A stretch of 64,000 nucleotides of DNA from Parasalinivibrio latis. GTDB lineage: Bacteria; Pseudomonadota; Gammaproteobacteria; Enterobacterales; Vibrionaceae. The position numbers were made by a program, and so were the translations under genes. Where the stretch lies: contig NZ_CP098813.1 in assembly GCF_036825535.1 (NCBI RefSeq), forward strand, positions 1,240,001 through 1,304,000, read 5' to 3'. This document shows, in pieces, positions 1 through 8,126 of this stretch (position 1 is the stretch's first letter; the number at the start of each line of letters is the position of its first letter). The notes beneath the pieces are model-generated. The model had not been told where the DNA came from and ran no database searches. It worked only from the letters and a program-made list of their open reading frames with translations.

Positions 1-226
1 CGTCAGGGCCAACATTCCAGATGTCCGGTTCATCGTCAGTGCTTAAACCCTTGGTAAAGCTGAGGTCTGGGTCTGCATGGCACATAAATGCGAGCAGGCG
101 TACCATCATGCGGAGTTCAGTTTCAGAAGGGTGGCGGGCAACTGTCAGGCTGTGGGTATCGTAATAGTGCCTGTTCATATCGCTGATGTTCAGACGGGCT
201 TTATGTAAAGTGGCGGAAAGGGCCAT
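1..226 (-). CDS. yaeQ: YaeQ family protein, N-terminal part (runs off the window)
   Basis: Only the first 75 codons are present, because the gene continues past the left edge. The translated start (MALSATLHKARLNISD) and the segments ARHPSETELRMMVRLLAF and LSTDDEPDIW match what I know of E. coli YaeQ, including the conserved HPSE and DDEP motifs. YaeQ proteins have a PD-(D/E)XK nuclease-like fold, but their biochemical role is not settled. The gene reads leftward, away from the SOS-box gene at 466. The ATG lies at 224-226. The identification is strong even though the gene is partial. Confidence 0.9.
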   Translation of the reverse strand, partial: MALSATLHKARLNISDMNRHYYDTHSLTVARHPSETELRMMVRLLAFMCHADPDLSFTKGLSTDDEPDIWNVGPD

Positions 227-402
227 GAAATGCACTCCGGCGAAAAAGGAGATCCTACCCTTTCTTAATTTTGGGAACCACCCCCGAATTGCTCTTTATC
301 CACCTGACAGCAAGAGAAATATTGGAATTTTCGTTCAACTCCATGCTTTACCGCACATTGTACTCCACGGTGGCATGAGAAAATGTAAATGGAAAACTTG
401 CA

Positions 403-440
403 TACTGTATGTTCAAACAGTATGCTGTGGTTATGTACAG
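403..440 (+). promoter_or_regulatory. Two tandem LexA (SOS) boxes
   Basis: The first box, 403-422, reads TACTGTATGTTCAAACAGTA, an almost ideal CTGT-N8-ACAG LexA operator with the flanking TA on both sides. The second, 425-440, is another exact CTGT-N8-ACAG (CTGTGGTTATGTACAG). They lie 26 to 63 bases before the ATG at 466. Two adjacent boxes suggest cooperative LexA binding and tight, damage-inducible control of the small gene downstream. Confidence 0.85.
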
Positions 441-465
441 TGTATTGAGTTGACAGGAGGACGAT

Positions 466-816
466 ATGGATAACCTGTTTCAATCACAGCATTACCAAAG
501 CCGCATCCCCGCCGATACACCGGCTCCGCTGAAAAGTGCTGCACGAAAGGCGATTTCGATGATCGTTATTCAAAGCTGTTCGCTGCGTTATGCAGTGAAG
601 GTAGCGGCGGGAAAACATCAAGTGCAGGAACAGACACTGCTTAAACTCGTCAGTCTGTGTATACCTCCTTCCTTCTACTCACAACGTGCCTTCCAGGCTC
701 GGGTCGCCTTTGAGGATCGAATCCGGGAAGAGCAAAAAATCACACTCAGCCCTCAACAAAGACAGGCCGGGTTGGCACAAATCCAGAAATTGCGCGACAG
801 ATTTGGTTTGCACTAA
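466..816 (+). CDS. Small SOS-controlled protein of unknown function
   Basis: A 116-residue protein that I do not recognise. It starts at ATG 466 after a good ribosome site (AGGAGG at 456-461). The sequence is basic, with no signal peptide or membrane segment. The middle (about residues 25-60) is alpha-helical in character, and the C-terminal 40 residues are rich in Gln, Arg and Lys and look helical. It is not recognisable as SulA, DinI, UmuD or ImuA. The two LexA boxes immediately upstream make DNA-damage induction very likely, so a role in the SOS response (inhibitor, repair accessory or stress regulator) is an inference from control alone. A perfect hairpin follows the stop codon. Confidence 0.8.
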   Translation: MDNLFQSQHYQSRIPADTPAPLKSAARKAISMIVIQSCSLRYAVKVAAGKHQVQEQTLLKLVSLCIPPSFYSQRAFQARVAFEDRIREEQKITLSPQQRQAGLAQIQKLRDRFGLH

Positions 817-823
817 CGTAATT

Positions 824-846
824 AGCGTGGCTGTTTCAGCCACGCT
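824..846 (+). terminator. Perfect hairpin after the SOS-controlled gene
   Basis: AGCGTGGCTG at 824-833 pairs with CAGCCACGCT at 837-846 around a TTT loop. The stem is strong but there is no good T run after it, so it could be a weak terminator or an mRNA-end structure. Confidence 0.55.
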
Positions 847-936
847 CTGCTGTTGAGTGACACCCACCGGGCGGGTATTGTAATAAATATATTGTTGCCT
901 GAATTCCAATATTCACCGGTTAAGGAAAACCTCGTA

Positions 937-1407
937 GTGATCTGGATTGAGAAACTTCAGCCTGAATATAAAGCGGCCCTTCTGGATATATCAATATCCC
1001 CTGAACAACTCCCTTTCGTGGGAACAGCAGCAGAATTTCTGGCTGACAAACAAAAAGGTATCCACCATCACGTTATCCTTGTAAACCGTGAGGTTATCGG
1101 CTTTTTCAAAATTGACACTTCTTATTTTCACCATTACGACTTTTGCGACGGGCCAGCATTGGGACTGCGTGCAGTATGCATAGATGAAAAGTTTCAGGGA
1201 AAGGGTATCGGGACTGAATTTATCCGACTGCTTAAACGCTATTTACAAAAGCACTTTCCTTCCTTTCCATTGATTTACCTTACTGTTAACTGCAAAAACC
1301 CAGGGGCATTTAAATGTTATAGGCGTGGTGGTTTCGCTGACACCGGGTTTCTATACCTTGGTGGAGAGTATGGCCCACAGCATGTGATGAGAATGGAACT
1401 CAAGTAA
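937..1407 (+). CDS. GNAT family N-acetyltransferase
   Basis: A GCN5-related acetyltransferase transferring an acetyl group from acetyl-CoA to an unknown amine. I place the start at GTG 937, because AAGGA lies at 922-926 and the protein then begins with IEKLQPEYKAALLDI, a usual N-terminus for this subfamily. A TTG at 853 would extend it without a ribosome site. Motif A is clear: LRAVCIDEKFQGKGIGTEF, with the acetyl-CoA pyrophosphate loop Q-G-K-G-I-G. It is followed by the C-terminal N-P-G-A-F-K-C-Y-R-R-G-G-F motif B. A second GNAT gene follows 12 bases downstream, so the two are probably co-transcribed. The substrate cannot be read from sequence. Confidence 0.85.
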   Translation: MIWIEKLQPEYKAALLDISISPEQLPFVGTAAEFLADKQKGIHHHVILVNREVIGFFKIDTSYFHHYDFCDGPALGLRAVCIDEKFQGKGIGTEFIRLLKRYLQKHFPSFPLIYLTVNCKNPGAFKCYRRGGFADTGFLYLGGEYGPQHVMRMELK

Positions 1408-1419
1408 CCTGAGTGGAAT

Positions 1420-1845
1420 ATGCATTTGGATCTTAAAATATTTGAAGCACCATCGGCAGACATGATTCAACAATTGAACCATGCACTGCAAGGCTACTTG
1501 GAAAGTCAACTGCCTGGTTTGTCTCCGGAATCTGAAGATAAAGTATTCATGGTGTGCAAATACGATGAGCAAGGCAACCTGGTTGGGGGATTGTTGGCGA
1601 ATTGCTACTGGAATGGCCTGGAAATTGACACGCTTTGGGTAGCCGATTCAGAAAGAGGGAAGGGGGTGGGATCCTTGCTTGTGGAAAGTGCTGAATCTTA
1701 TGGCGCGAAGAATGGGGCCGTTATTGCATTTCTTAAAACCATGGATGCTAAACCGTTTTATGAAAAGCTTGGTTATGAGGTTTATGGTGTGCTCGAAGAC
1801 AGGCCAATTGGCACATTGCTCTACCATATGAAAAAGAGGATCTAA
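1420..1845 (+). CDS. GNAT family N-acetyltransferase
   Basis: A 141-residue single-domain acetyltransferase. Motif A reads IDTLWVADSERGKGVGSLL, giving the R-G-K-G-V-G acetyl-CoA loop. Motif B contains MDAKPFYEKLGYEVYGVL, with the typical FYEKLGYE sequence. The N-terminal third (about residues 1-45) is less conserved and probably shapes the acceptor site. It sits 12 bases after another acetyltransferase gene but is not obviously its duplicate: the two differ in length and in most residues outside the cofactor motifs. The acceptor is unknown. Confidence 0.85.
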   Translation: MHLDLKIFEAPSADMIQQLNHALQGYLESQLPGLSPESEDKVFMVCKYDEQGNLVGGLLANCYWNGLEIDTLWVADSERGKGVGSLLVESAESYGAKNGAVIAFLKTMDAKPFYEKLGYEVYGVLEDRPIGTLLYHMKKRI

Positions 1846-1962
1846 CCGCGAGGGGTGGTCAGTGTTTTCATTTTCTTCTTGTATGGATAGTGGAACGCAT
1901 TTAGCGTGTTTCTGAACAGTTAAATTTTTCTGTGAAAAACACGGTTAAATGAGGAGGATGAA

Positions 1963-2376
1963 ATGACTTTTCCGATTGAAGCGTCATGTCAGTGTGGACA
2001 GGTTAGCTATGTCCTGAAGTCAGCGCCGCTGAAAGTGTTTGCCTGTCACTGTACAGAATGCCAGAAGCTCTCTACCAGCCCCTTCAGTGTAACGGCAATG
2101 GTCGATGCAAATGACATTGAGTTTTCCGGTGAGCTTGGGGAATGGAGACGGAAAGCTGACAGCGGGAATATTAATGGAGCCAAATTCTGTACTGGCTGCG
2201 GCAACCGAATCTACCATTTCAGTCCTTCTGATATGTCGATAATCAAGCTAAAACTTAAACCCACCGCAGCGGATACTGCATATTTATTTGAACCTCAAGC
2301 GCATGTTTGGGTCAGTGAAAAGCAGAGTTGGTATGAGATCCCGGAAGGGGTCAAGGTGTTTGATAAACAACCGTAA
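1963..2376 (+). CDS. GFA/CENP-V family zinc protein
   Basis: A 137-residue protein of the family named after the glutathione-dependent formaldehyde-activating enzyme. The zinc-ligand pattern is complete: C9-Q-C11, C28-H-C30-T-E-C33, and F-C76-T-G-C79-G. Members may bind thiol adducts, but most have no proven reaction. A strong ribosome site (GAGGAGG) precedes the ATG at 1963. A second, different member of the same family is encoded at 11101. A terminator follows at 2403. Confidence 0.88.
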   Translation: MTFPIEASCQCGQVSYVLKSAPLKVFACHCTECQKLSTSPFSVTAMVDANDIEFSGELGEWRRKADSGNINGAKFCTGCGNRIYHFSPSDMSIIKLKLKPTAADTAYLFEPQAHVWVSEKQSWYEIPEGVKVFDKQP

Positions 2377-2402
2377 AGTGTTATTTAAATCTCTATCAAG
2401 AC

Positions 2403-2428
2403 AAGGTGGTGAAAATAGCCACCTTTTT
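2403..2428 (+). terminator. Rho-independent terminator
   Basis: AAGGTGG at 2403-2409 pairs with CCACCTT at 2419-2425, followed by a short T run. It ends the GFA-family transcript and separates it from the sugar cluster. Confidence 0.75.
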
Positions 2429-2647
2429 CGTTTTGCTCTTTCACACCTGTGATCCGAAACATTCCGCAGCCATCCCACCTCGATTGAATGCACTGATAGT
2501 CATATAAAGCGGACATAAAAAGAAAGAAAAGGCAAAAAGTGCTTTTGATATCTTTCGTTATTGTTACTGATGTGAGAGTTAGCTCAAAGAATCGAAAGGC
2601 CAAAATGTTAATATGAAATGAACAAAAAGGGACGTTTTGGGTTTTTC

Positions 2648-3418
2648 ATGGCGAATGCGTACGTACGACGTAACAAAATTTTCGAAATTTTAAAACAGGA
2701 AGGGGCTGTTCAGGTAGAAAAACTGTCTGAAACACTCGGCGTCTCTTCTGTCACTATCCGGACGGATCTGAACTTTCTGGAGAAAAGTGACGCGTTGGTC
2801 GTGCGTTGCCATGGTGGAGCGGTCTATGAGGCAGAGAGGAATGCTGTCGATATTCCTCTGGCTGACAAACAGGGTATCAACACTGATATTAAAGTGAAGC
2901 TTGCAAAGGCTGCAGCAGCACTGATCCAAGATGGCGATGCTGTGTTGCTGGATAACGGGTCTACCATTGATCTGATTTCCAGAGAGCTGGATGACAAGAG
3001 AGATTTGGCTGTAATGACAAACTCATTGGAGTCAGCATACCGTTTGAAGGACGCCAAAAATGTAAAGCTTATGATAGTGGGAGGGAATGTTCGTCCTAAT
3101 TCCCATTCTGCTTATGGCTCTTTTGCTGAGAGTTATATTTTAGAACATCGGTTTGACAAACTGTTTCTTGGTGTCGATGGATTTGATTTAGATATTGGAA
3201 TTACTACGCCAAATACGGATGAAGCGTCAATAAACCGGGCGATGGTTAAGGTTTCCAAAGAAGTTATCGTTGTTACCGATTCTTCAAAATTTAATAAAAG
3301 AAGTTATTGTTCAATTTGTGATATTTCCAGGATATCCAAGCTTGTAACTGACAATAATATTTCTACAGAAATACGTGTCAAGATTGAAGCGCAAGGGATT
3401 GAGGTGATCACTGTCTAA
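2648..3418 (+). CDS. DeoR/AgaR-type transcriptional repressor of the sugar cluster
   Basis: A 256-residue DeoR-family regulator. The N-terminal winged helix-turn-helix (about residues 5-60) contains QVEKLSETLGVSSVTIRTDL and the family signature CHGGAVY just after it. The C-terminal DeoR sensor domain shows DGDAVLLDNGSTI, VMTNSL, IVGGNVRPN, FLGVDGFD and VVTDSSKF, which normally bind a phosphosugar. I start at ATG 2648, giving a usual-length N-terminus. ATG 2618 is possible; neither has a strong ribosome site. It heads the kinase-phosphorylase-ABC importer cluster, so a hexosamine phosphate or a related metabolite is the probable inducer. TTTCG-type repeats upstream of this gene and of the binding-protein gene are candidate operators. 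Confidence 0.88.
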   Translation: MANAYVRRNKIFEILKQEGAVQVEKLSETLGVSSVTIRTDLNFLEKSDALVVRCHGGAVYEAERNAVDIPLADKQGINTDIKVKLAKAAAALIQDGDAVLLDNGSTIDLISRELDDKRDLAVMTNSLESAYRLKDAKNVKLMIVGGNVRPNSHSAYGSFAESYILEHRFDKLFLGVDGFDLDIGITTPNTDEASINRAMVKVSKEVIVVTDSSKFNKRSYCSICDISRISKLVTDNNISTEIRVKIEAQGIEVITV

Positions 3419-3429
3419 TGGGAGTAGGC

Positions 3430-4338
3430 ATGATTTACGGTTTTGATATAGGTGGAACAAAAATCGAGTTGGTTGTTTTTAACCAAAACAGCGAGGTTGT
3501 ATATAAAAAGAGAGTGTCCACACCGAAAGACAGCTACGAAGCGTTTCTCGATGCGTTAGCTGGCTTAGTGTTGGATGCAGACAGTGAATTGGATTGCCAA
3601 CGCTCCATTGGGTTAAGTATGTGCGGTGTAATAGACAGCCGCTCAGGCATGCTGTTGTCTGCAAACTTGCCACAACTGACGGGTAAGCGTCTGGTTCATG
3701 ATATCAGTGAAAGACTCGGTACTAATATTGTCCTGGATAATGACTGTAAGTGTTTTGCTTACTCTGAAGCCAATGGCGGGGCAGCCGACGGCTACGAAAC
3801 TGTGTTTGGTGCCATTCTTGGAACCGGGGTAGGTGGCGGTATCTGCCACAATGGTGAGCTGGTGCAAGGAATGAGTGGCCAGTGCGGTGAGTGGGGACAC
3901 ACACAGATAGCTGCTATGTTTACGGAAAAATATGGCCTGCCGTTGTTTGACTGTGGGTGTAAACCGGAAGCACGGGGATGTATTGAACAGTATATTTCCG
4001 GGACAGGTTTATCCAATATATACAAGCATGTCAGTGGTAAAGATGGAAAATCAGAATATATTATTTCTGCCATGCGTTCTGGTGATGAAGAAGCATTAAA
4101 AGCATTTGATATATTTATTGATATATTAGCCTATTCACTGGTGACATTTATTCACATCGTCAATCCCAACGCCATTGTATTTGGTGGTGGACTGTCTAAT
4201 GTGGATGAACTATATGAAAAGTTACCTGGAAAGTTAGATGAATATCTATTAAGTGTTATCCCTGCTCCGGTATTATTAAAGCCTAAGTTTGGCGACTCAA
4301 GCGGAGTACGAGGCGCAGCACTGCTGGCTTCGAGATAA
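3430..4338 (+). CDS. ROK family sugar kinase, NagK-like (N-acetylhexosamine kinase)
   Basis: A 302-residue ROK kinase closely resembling E. coli N-acetylglucosamine kinase NagK. It has the ATP site DIGGTK near residue 5, LDNDCKCFA, the catalytic-loop and sugar-contact motif ILGTGVGGG, EWGHTQ, the zinc-binding CGC-x5-GC motif and the C-terminal FGGGLSN. I prefer ATG 3430, because GGAG lies at 3420-3423. ATG 3418 overlaps the repressor stop codon. The gene is tightly coupled to the repressor and precedes the GH112 phosphorylase, whose products are galactose-1-phosphate and GlcNAc or GalNAc. The kinase probably phosphorylates that released amino sugar. Whether it prefers GlcNAc or GalNAc cannot be told. 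Confidence 0.87.
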   Translation: MIYGFDIGGTKIELVVFNQNSEVVYKKRVSTPKDSYEAFLDALAGLVLDADSELDCQRSIGLSMCGVIDSRSGMLLSANLPQLTGKRLVHDISERLGTNIVLDNDCKCFAYSEANGGAADGYETVFGAILGTGVGGGICHNGELVQGMSGQCGEWGHTQIAAMFTEKYGLPLFDCGCKPEARGCIEQYISGTGLSNIYKHVSGKDGKSEYIISAMRSGDEEALKAFDIFIDILAYSLVTFIHIVNPNAIVFGGGLSNVDELYEKLPGKLDEYLLSVIPAPVLLKPKFGDSSGVRGAALLASR

Positions 4339-4362
4339 AAATACTAAAAATATTATATTCTT

Positions 4363-4399
4363 TAATCTGCCCATTCGTTAATTCGATATGGGCAGATTA
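4363..4399 (+). terminator. Long hairpin between kinase and phosphorylase genes
   Basis: TAATCTGCCCAT at 4363-4374 pairs perfectly with ATGGGCAGATTA at 4388-4399 across a 13-base loop, then GATTTTG follows. It could terminate part of the transcription or protect the upstream mRNA. The phosphorylase gene begins 40 bases later. Confidence 0.6.
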
Positions 4400-4439
4400 G
4401 ATTTTGTAAGTCCATAACTGGGAATCATAAAGGTAAATT

Positions 4440-6599
4440 ATGAAAAAGGGTCATATGTCCTTACCTTGCGAGGTAGGGCAGGAAGATGTGGTTCTTGATT
4501 TAATTCACCGCTGGAAAGCGGATGCTTTACGCGATTCTGACGGCACCGAAATGCCTGAAAGCCTTCTTGAACAAGATTGTGAGATTTATTCACTGATGTG
4601 TATCGTCCGGGATGACCAGGATTATGCCCGGAAAAATCCTCAATTTATGCACCGGAAATTCCTTTCTTCCTTCCCTGTCACTGCAATGTCTGGTGACCTG
4701 GCAATTGCTATCATGAAGGGTTATTGCGGCGAAAAATACACGGTTGACGAATACTCTGACCCTAAAGCTTTCTGGCAAGTATGGGACAGGACAGAAGGGA
4801 CGCTGGTTAATGGTGCAGATTGGGAATATGACTACAGCAACGGTGTGGTAACCCTTTCCAATTGTGAACCATACCACGAGTACACCGTATCGTTCATGGT
4901 ACGTCAGGTGTGGGATTCCACATCCATGTATAACGCCTTGACCAATGGCTGGAACTGGCAGGAAGAAGGCAAAACCCAAAGCCTTGACCCTTACCATCCA
5001 GAATGCCGCAAGCATCTGATGGCCCATTTTGAAAACTGGCTCAAAAATCACCCTAATACCACCGTTGTACGCTTCACTACCTTTGCATACGCATTTGTCA
5101 TTGATGCCAATGAAGAGATGGAAGATATCTACCGTGACTGGACGGGATACGGTGAAACGGTATCACCACAGGCTCTGGCTGATTTCGAAAAGCGGTTTGG
5201 TTACAAACTGACGGCGGAAGACTTTGTTGATGCCGGCTACTACAACGGTACTTATAAAGTGCCTACAAAACGGTTTCGCGACTGGATGACCTTTATCCAG
5301 GACTTTGTGGCTGACTTTGCCGGGGAGATGGTTCGCCTGGCGAACCAATATGGCAAGCGAACCGCAATGTTCCAGGGGGATCACTGGATCGGTACAGAAA
5401 CCTTCCTGGACTGTTACCAGCGAATCGGTATTGATATTAACGTTGGTGCGGTAGAAGACGGGGTGGCCCTTCGTCGCCTGACCGACTCCCAGGGCGAACA
5501 AATCAAGGAAGCACGGTTCTACCCATACTTCTTCAACGATGTTTTCCGTGAAGGAAACAACCCGGTTGATGAATCGATGCGTAACTGGGTAAAAATCCGC
5601 AGGGCGATGCTGCAAAAACCGCTTCACCGTATCGGTTACGGCGGCTATCTTTCCCTTGCGAACAAATTTCCGCACTTTATCGACCATGTTACCGATATTT
5701 CTGATGAATTCGGCTCATACCTGGAAAATACAGCGAAGACTGAATCCTACAAAGTGAAAGGAAAGGTCGCCATTCTTAATGCCTGGGGCAAGGCGCGATC
5801 TTGGCTTCAGCAACAGGCCCGGGACCAACGTTTTTATGTACCGCCCCGGCCGGATGTGATGGAACTGGTCGGAAACAACGTGCTGGAATGCCTGGCCGGG
5901 TTGCCTTTTGATGTGGAGTTTATCTCCTTTGAGGACATCCTGGAGAATGGGATCCCGGAGGATATTAAAGTCATCATCAATACAGGCGATGCAGGCTCTG
6001 CGTGGTCGGGTGGCGAATACTGGTCAGACTCGCGGGTTATCAGGGCAGTCCGGCGTTTTGTCGGTAATGGTGGTGGCTTACTGGGTGTCTGTGACCCATC
6101 GGCACACCTTCAAAACGGCCGTTACTTCCAACTTGGTGATGTCTTCGGCGTAGAGAAAGAAGTGGCACTGACCATGGGGCGTGTTTCCAAGCCTCTTGCT
6201 TTCGATTCCAGTCATTTCCTTTCGCAGAAATTGACCGGCCTTGAAGAGTTTGGAAACCCCAGTTTTGTCTACCCGGCTGGTGCCAGAGTCATCGCTGCAC
6301 AGGGGCAACACCTGGCACTGGCTGCCAACGATTACGGAAAGGGGAGGGCGGTATACCTCGGAAACCTGCCTTATTCCCTTGAGAATGCCAGCCTGCTCGA
6401 AAATGTATTGCTTTGGCTGACAGGTAACGAAACCGAAGAGATGCCTTGGCGAACCCACTCAGCATATGTTTCGTCTGCCTACTACCCTGAAACCGGAAAA
6501 GTCTGCCTGGTAAACAATACCGAAAAAGACCAGACGGTTGGGTTGGCCGGAAATGCTTATTCCCTGAAGCCATATCAATGGCTGTGGCTCGAAGCCTAA
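4440..6599 (+). CDS. 1,3-beta-galactosyl-N-acetylhexosamine phosphorylase (GH112)
   Basis: A 719-residue cytoplasmic enzyme of glycoside hydrolase family 112. It is expected to cleave galacto-N-biose and lacto-N-biose with phosphate to galactose-1-phosphate and GalNAc or GlcNAc. The length is normal for the family. Recognisable features are the partial TIM barrel with VRFTTFAYAF, the YGETVSPQALADFEKRFGY segment, and MFQGDHWIGTE, where Asp314 corresponds in position to the general-acid Asp313 reported for the Bifidobacterium enzyme. A Rossmann-like middle domain (LLGVCDPSAHLQNG) and a C-terminal beta domain follow. No signal peptide is present, so substrate must be imported, which fits the adjacent ABC importer. 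A Vibrio vulnificus homologue is a known member of the family. Confidence 0.92.
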   Translation: MKKGHMSLPCEVGQEDVVLDLIHRWKADALRDSDGTEMPESLLEQDCEIYSLMCIVRDDQDYARKNPQFMHRKFLSSFPVTAMSGDLAIAIMKGYCGEKYTVDEYSDPKAFWQVWDRTEGTLVNGADWEYDYSNGVVTLSNCEPYHEYTVSFMVRQVWDSTSMYNALTNGWNWQEEGKTQSLDPYHPECRKHLMAHFENWLKNHPNTTVVRFTTFAYAFVIDANEEMEDIYRDWTGYGETVSPQALADFEKRFGYKLTAEDFVDAGYYNGTYKVPTKRFRDWMTFIQDFVADFAGEMVRLANQYGKRTAMFQGDHWIGTETFLDCYQRIGIDINVGAVEDGVALRRLTDSQGEQIKEARFYPYFFNDVFREGNNPVDESMRNWVKIRRAMLQKPLHRIGYGGYLSLANKFPHFIDHVTDISDEFGSYLENTAKTESYKVKGKVAILNAWGKARSWLQQQARDQRFYVPPRPDVMELVGNNVLECLAGLPFDVEFISFEDILENGIPEDIKVIINTGDAGSAWSGGEYWSDSRVIRAVRRFVGNGGGLLGVCDPSAHLQNGRYFQLGDVFGVEKEVALTMGRVSKPLAFDSSHFLSQKLTGLEEFGNPSFVYPAGARVIAAQGQHLALAANDYGKGRAVYLGNLPYSLENASLLENVLLWLTGNETEEMPWRTHSAYVSSAYYPETGKVCLVNNTEKDQTVGLAGNAYSLKPYQWLWLEA

Positions 6600-6612
6600 A
6601 CGAAAGTGAAAT

Positions 6613-6640
6613 AAAAAAGCCACCGATTGGTGGCTTTTTT
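6613..6640 (+). terminator. Strong rho-independent terminator after GH112 gene
   Basis: GCCACC (6619-6624), loop GATT, GGTGGC (6629-6634), then six T; the stem is also flanked by six A, so it can work on both strands. It ends the repressor-kinase-phosphorylase transcript. Confidence 0.9.
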
Positions 6641-6653
6641 AATGTCATATTAC

Positions 6654-6720
6654 TTTCGTAAATTTTGCTTTCACATTTATAACCTTTTCTTATGTTTTCG
6701 AAAACTTTTCTTTTATTTCG
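6654..6720. promoter_or_regulatory. Repeated TTTCG/TTTCA motifs, candidate DeoR-family operator
   Basis: Between the terminator and the binding-protein gene lie TTTCG at 6654, TTTCA at 6669, TTTCG at 6696 (inside TTTTCGAAAA) and TTTCG at 6716. AgaR-like DeoR regulators are known to bind repeats of CTTTC/TTTCG type. A similar TTTCGTTATTGTTAC stretch lies before the repressor gene near 2552. This is an inferred operator for the importer transcript. Confidence 0.4.
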
Positions 6721-6819
6721 AATGGTGACGTTTATCAAGTTATGCCAAATGTGCATATAGTAATCTGATTTTGCTCATTAAAAGAACATATTGAATCCAA
6801 TTGAAACAAAAGGTGAAAC

Positions 6820-8079
6820 ATGTCCAGAACAATTCTTAAAACTGCTTTCGCTGCATCTTTAGGCCTGGGACTGGCTGCCCCTTCCTTTGCTGATGAAATC
6901 ACGGTATGGGCTTGGGATAAAAATTTTAACGTTGCCTCCATGGAGAAAGCTGCTGAACTTTATATCGCCAATAATCCGGGGACAAAAATCAGTGTGGTCG
7001 AAATGGGCCGTCCTGATATCGAACAAAAACTGCACACAATGCTTTCATCCGGTATGACCAAAGCACTGCCGGATATCGTCCTGATTGAAGACTACGCATC
7101 ACAGAAATACCTCACTGCTTACCCAGATGCATTTGCCCCGTTAAGTGACGATATCGATTTCACCAAATTCATTCCCTATAAAGTCGAAATTACTTCCAAC
7201 AACGGAAAAGTTTACGGCCTGCCTTTTGACTCAGGTGTAACCGGCGTTTTTGTTCGTACAGATATTCTGAAGAAAGCGGGCTATACCGTTGCAGATTTGG
7301 AAAACATTACCTGGGACCGCTACATCGAAATTGGTAAGGATGTACTGAAGAAAACCGGTACCCAGTTTATTGCGATTGACCCGAACTACCTGTCGATTAT
7401 GCGTATTATCATGCACACCAACGGCGCATGGTTTACCGATGAAAAAGGTGAAGTCAGCCTGGCTGGCAACAAAGACCTTGCCAGTGCGATGGATCTGACC
7501 AAAGAGATGTTTACCTCGGGTATTGCGCGCACAACGGGTGGCTGGAACAACTGGGTACAGGCAAACCTGAACGGTAACGTTGCCACTATCCCAACCGGTG
7601 TCTGGTTTACACAAACCATTGTGTCCGGTGGTGACCAGTCCGGTAACTGGGCTGTCGTGCCAACTCCGCGTCTGGATGAAGAGGGTACGGTCAATGCGGC
7701 AAACCTGGGTGGTTCAAGCTGGTATGTACTTGAATCTTCACCAGAGAGAGACGAAGCCATCAAGTTCATGAAAGAAACGCTGGGTGACAACTCTGATCTT
7801 TACCAGAAGCTGTTGGATGAGAACAACGTTGTTGCTTCCTACACACCATCATTCACCGGTGAAGCTTACAACAAAACCCACGAGTATCTTGGCGGACAGA
7901 AGATATTTGCTGATTTTGCCAAGTGGATGGAGGACATCACCCCAATTAACTACGGCATGTACACCATCGAAGCGGAAGCTGCAATCATTGCCCAAATGCC
8001 TGCGTTTATGGCAGGTGAAATTTCAGCAGAACAGGCGCTGGAAAAAGCGCAAATACGTATCGCACGCCAAATCCGTTAA
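6820..8079 (+). CDS. ABC transporter sugar-binding protein
   Basis: A 419-residue periplasmic extracellular solute-binding protein of the MalE/UgpB type (family 1). A signal peptide of about 24 residues ends in PSFA before DEITVWAWD. There is no lipobox cysteine, so the protein is free in the periplasm. Family motifs include ITVWAWD near the mature start, LPDIVLIED, YGLPFDSGVTG and a Trp-rich hinge region (TTGGWNNW, LGGSSWYV) suited to stacking on sugar rings. It is first in the importer operon, and an attenuator hairpin follows. From context it probably captures galacto-N-biose or lacto-N-biose; the exact ligand is inference. Confidence 0.88.
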   Translation: MSRTILKTAFAASLGLGLAAPSFADEITVWAWDKNFNVASMEKAAELYIANNPGTKISVVEMGRPDIEQKLHTMLSSGMTKALPDIVLIEDYASQKYLTAYPDAFAPLSDDIDFTKFIPYKVEITSNNGKVYGLPFDSGVTGVFVRTDILKKAGYTVADLENITWDRYIEIGKDVLKKTGTQFIAIDPNYLSIMRIIMHTNGAWFTDEKGEVSLAGNKDLASAMDLTKEMFTSGIARTTGGWNNWVQANLNGNVATIPTGVWFTQTIVSGGDQSGNWAVVPTPRLDEEGTVNAANLGGSSWYVLESSPERDEAIKFMKETLGDNSDLYQKLLDENNVVASYTPSFTGEAYNKTHEYLGGQKIFADFAKWMEDITPINYGMYTIEAEAAIIAQMPAFMAGEISAEQALEKAQIRIARQIR

Positions 8080-8089
8080 TCGGTTTATT

Positions 8090-8115
8090 GCGCCCGGCTT
8101 AGCCGGGCGCTTTTT
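8090..8115 (+). terminator. Intergenic attenuator hairpin between binding protein and permeases
   Basis: GCGCCCGGCT (8090-8099) pairs with AGCCGGGCGC (8101-8110), followed by five T. It lies inside the importer operon, only 12 bases before the first permease gene. It should make the binding protein far more abundant than the membrane parts, a usual pattern for ABC importers. Confidence 0.82.
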
Positions 8116-8126
8116 CGAGGGTCGTC

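Noticed and set aside
853..936. N-terminal extension of the first acetyltransferase from a TTG codon
   Set aside because: No ribosome site precedes 853 and the usual N-terminus of the family begins near GTG 937, which has AAGGA.
2556..2600. A possible CRP site (TGTGAGAGTTAGCTCA) before the DeoR-type gene
   Set aside because: The half sites are eight rather than six bases apart and the second half is poor.
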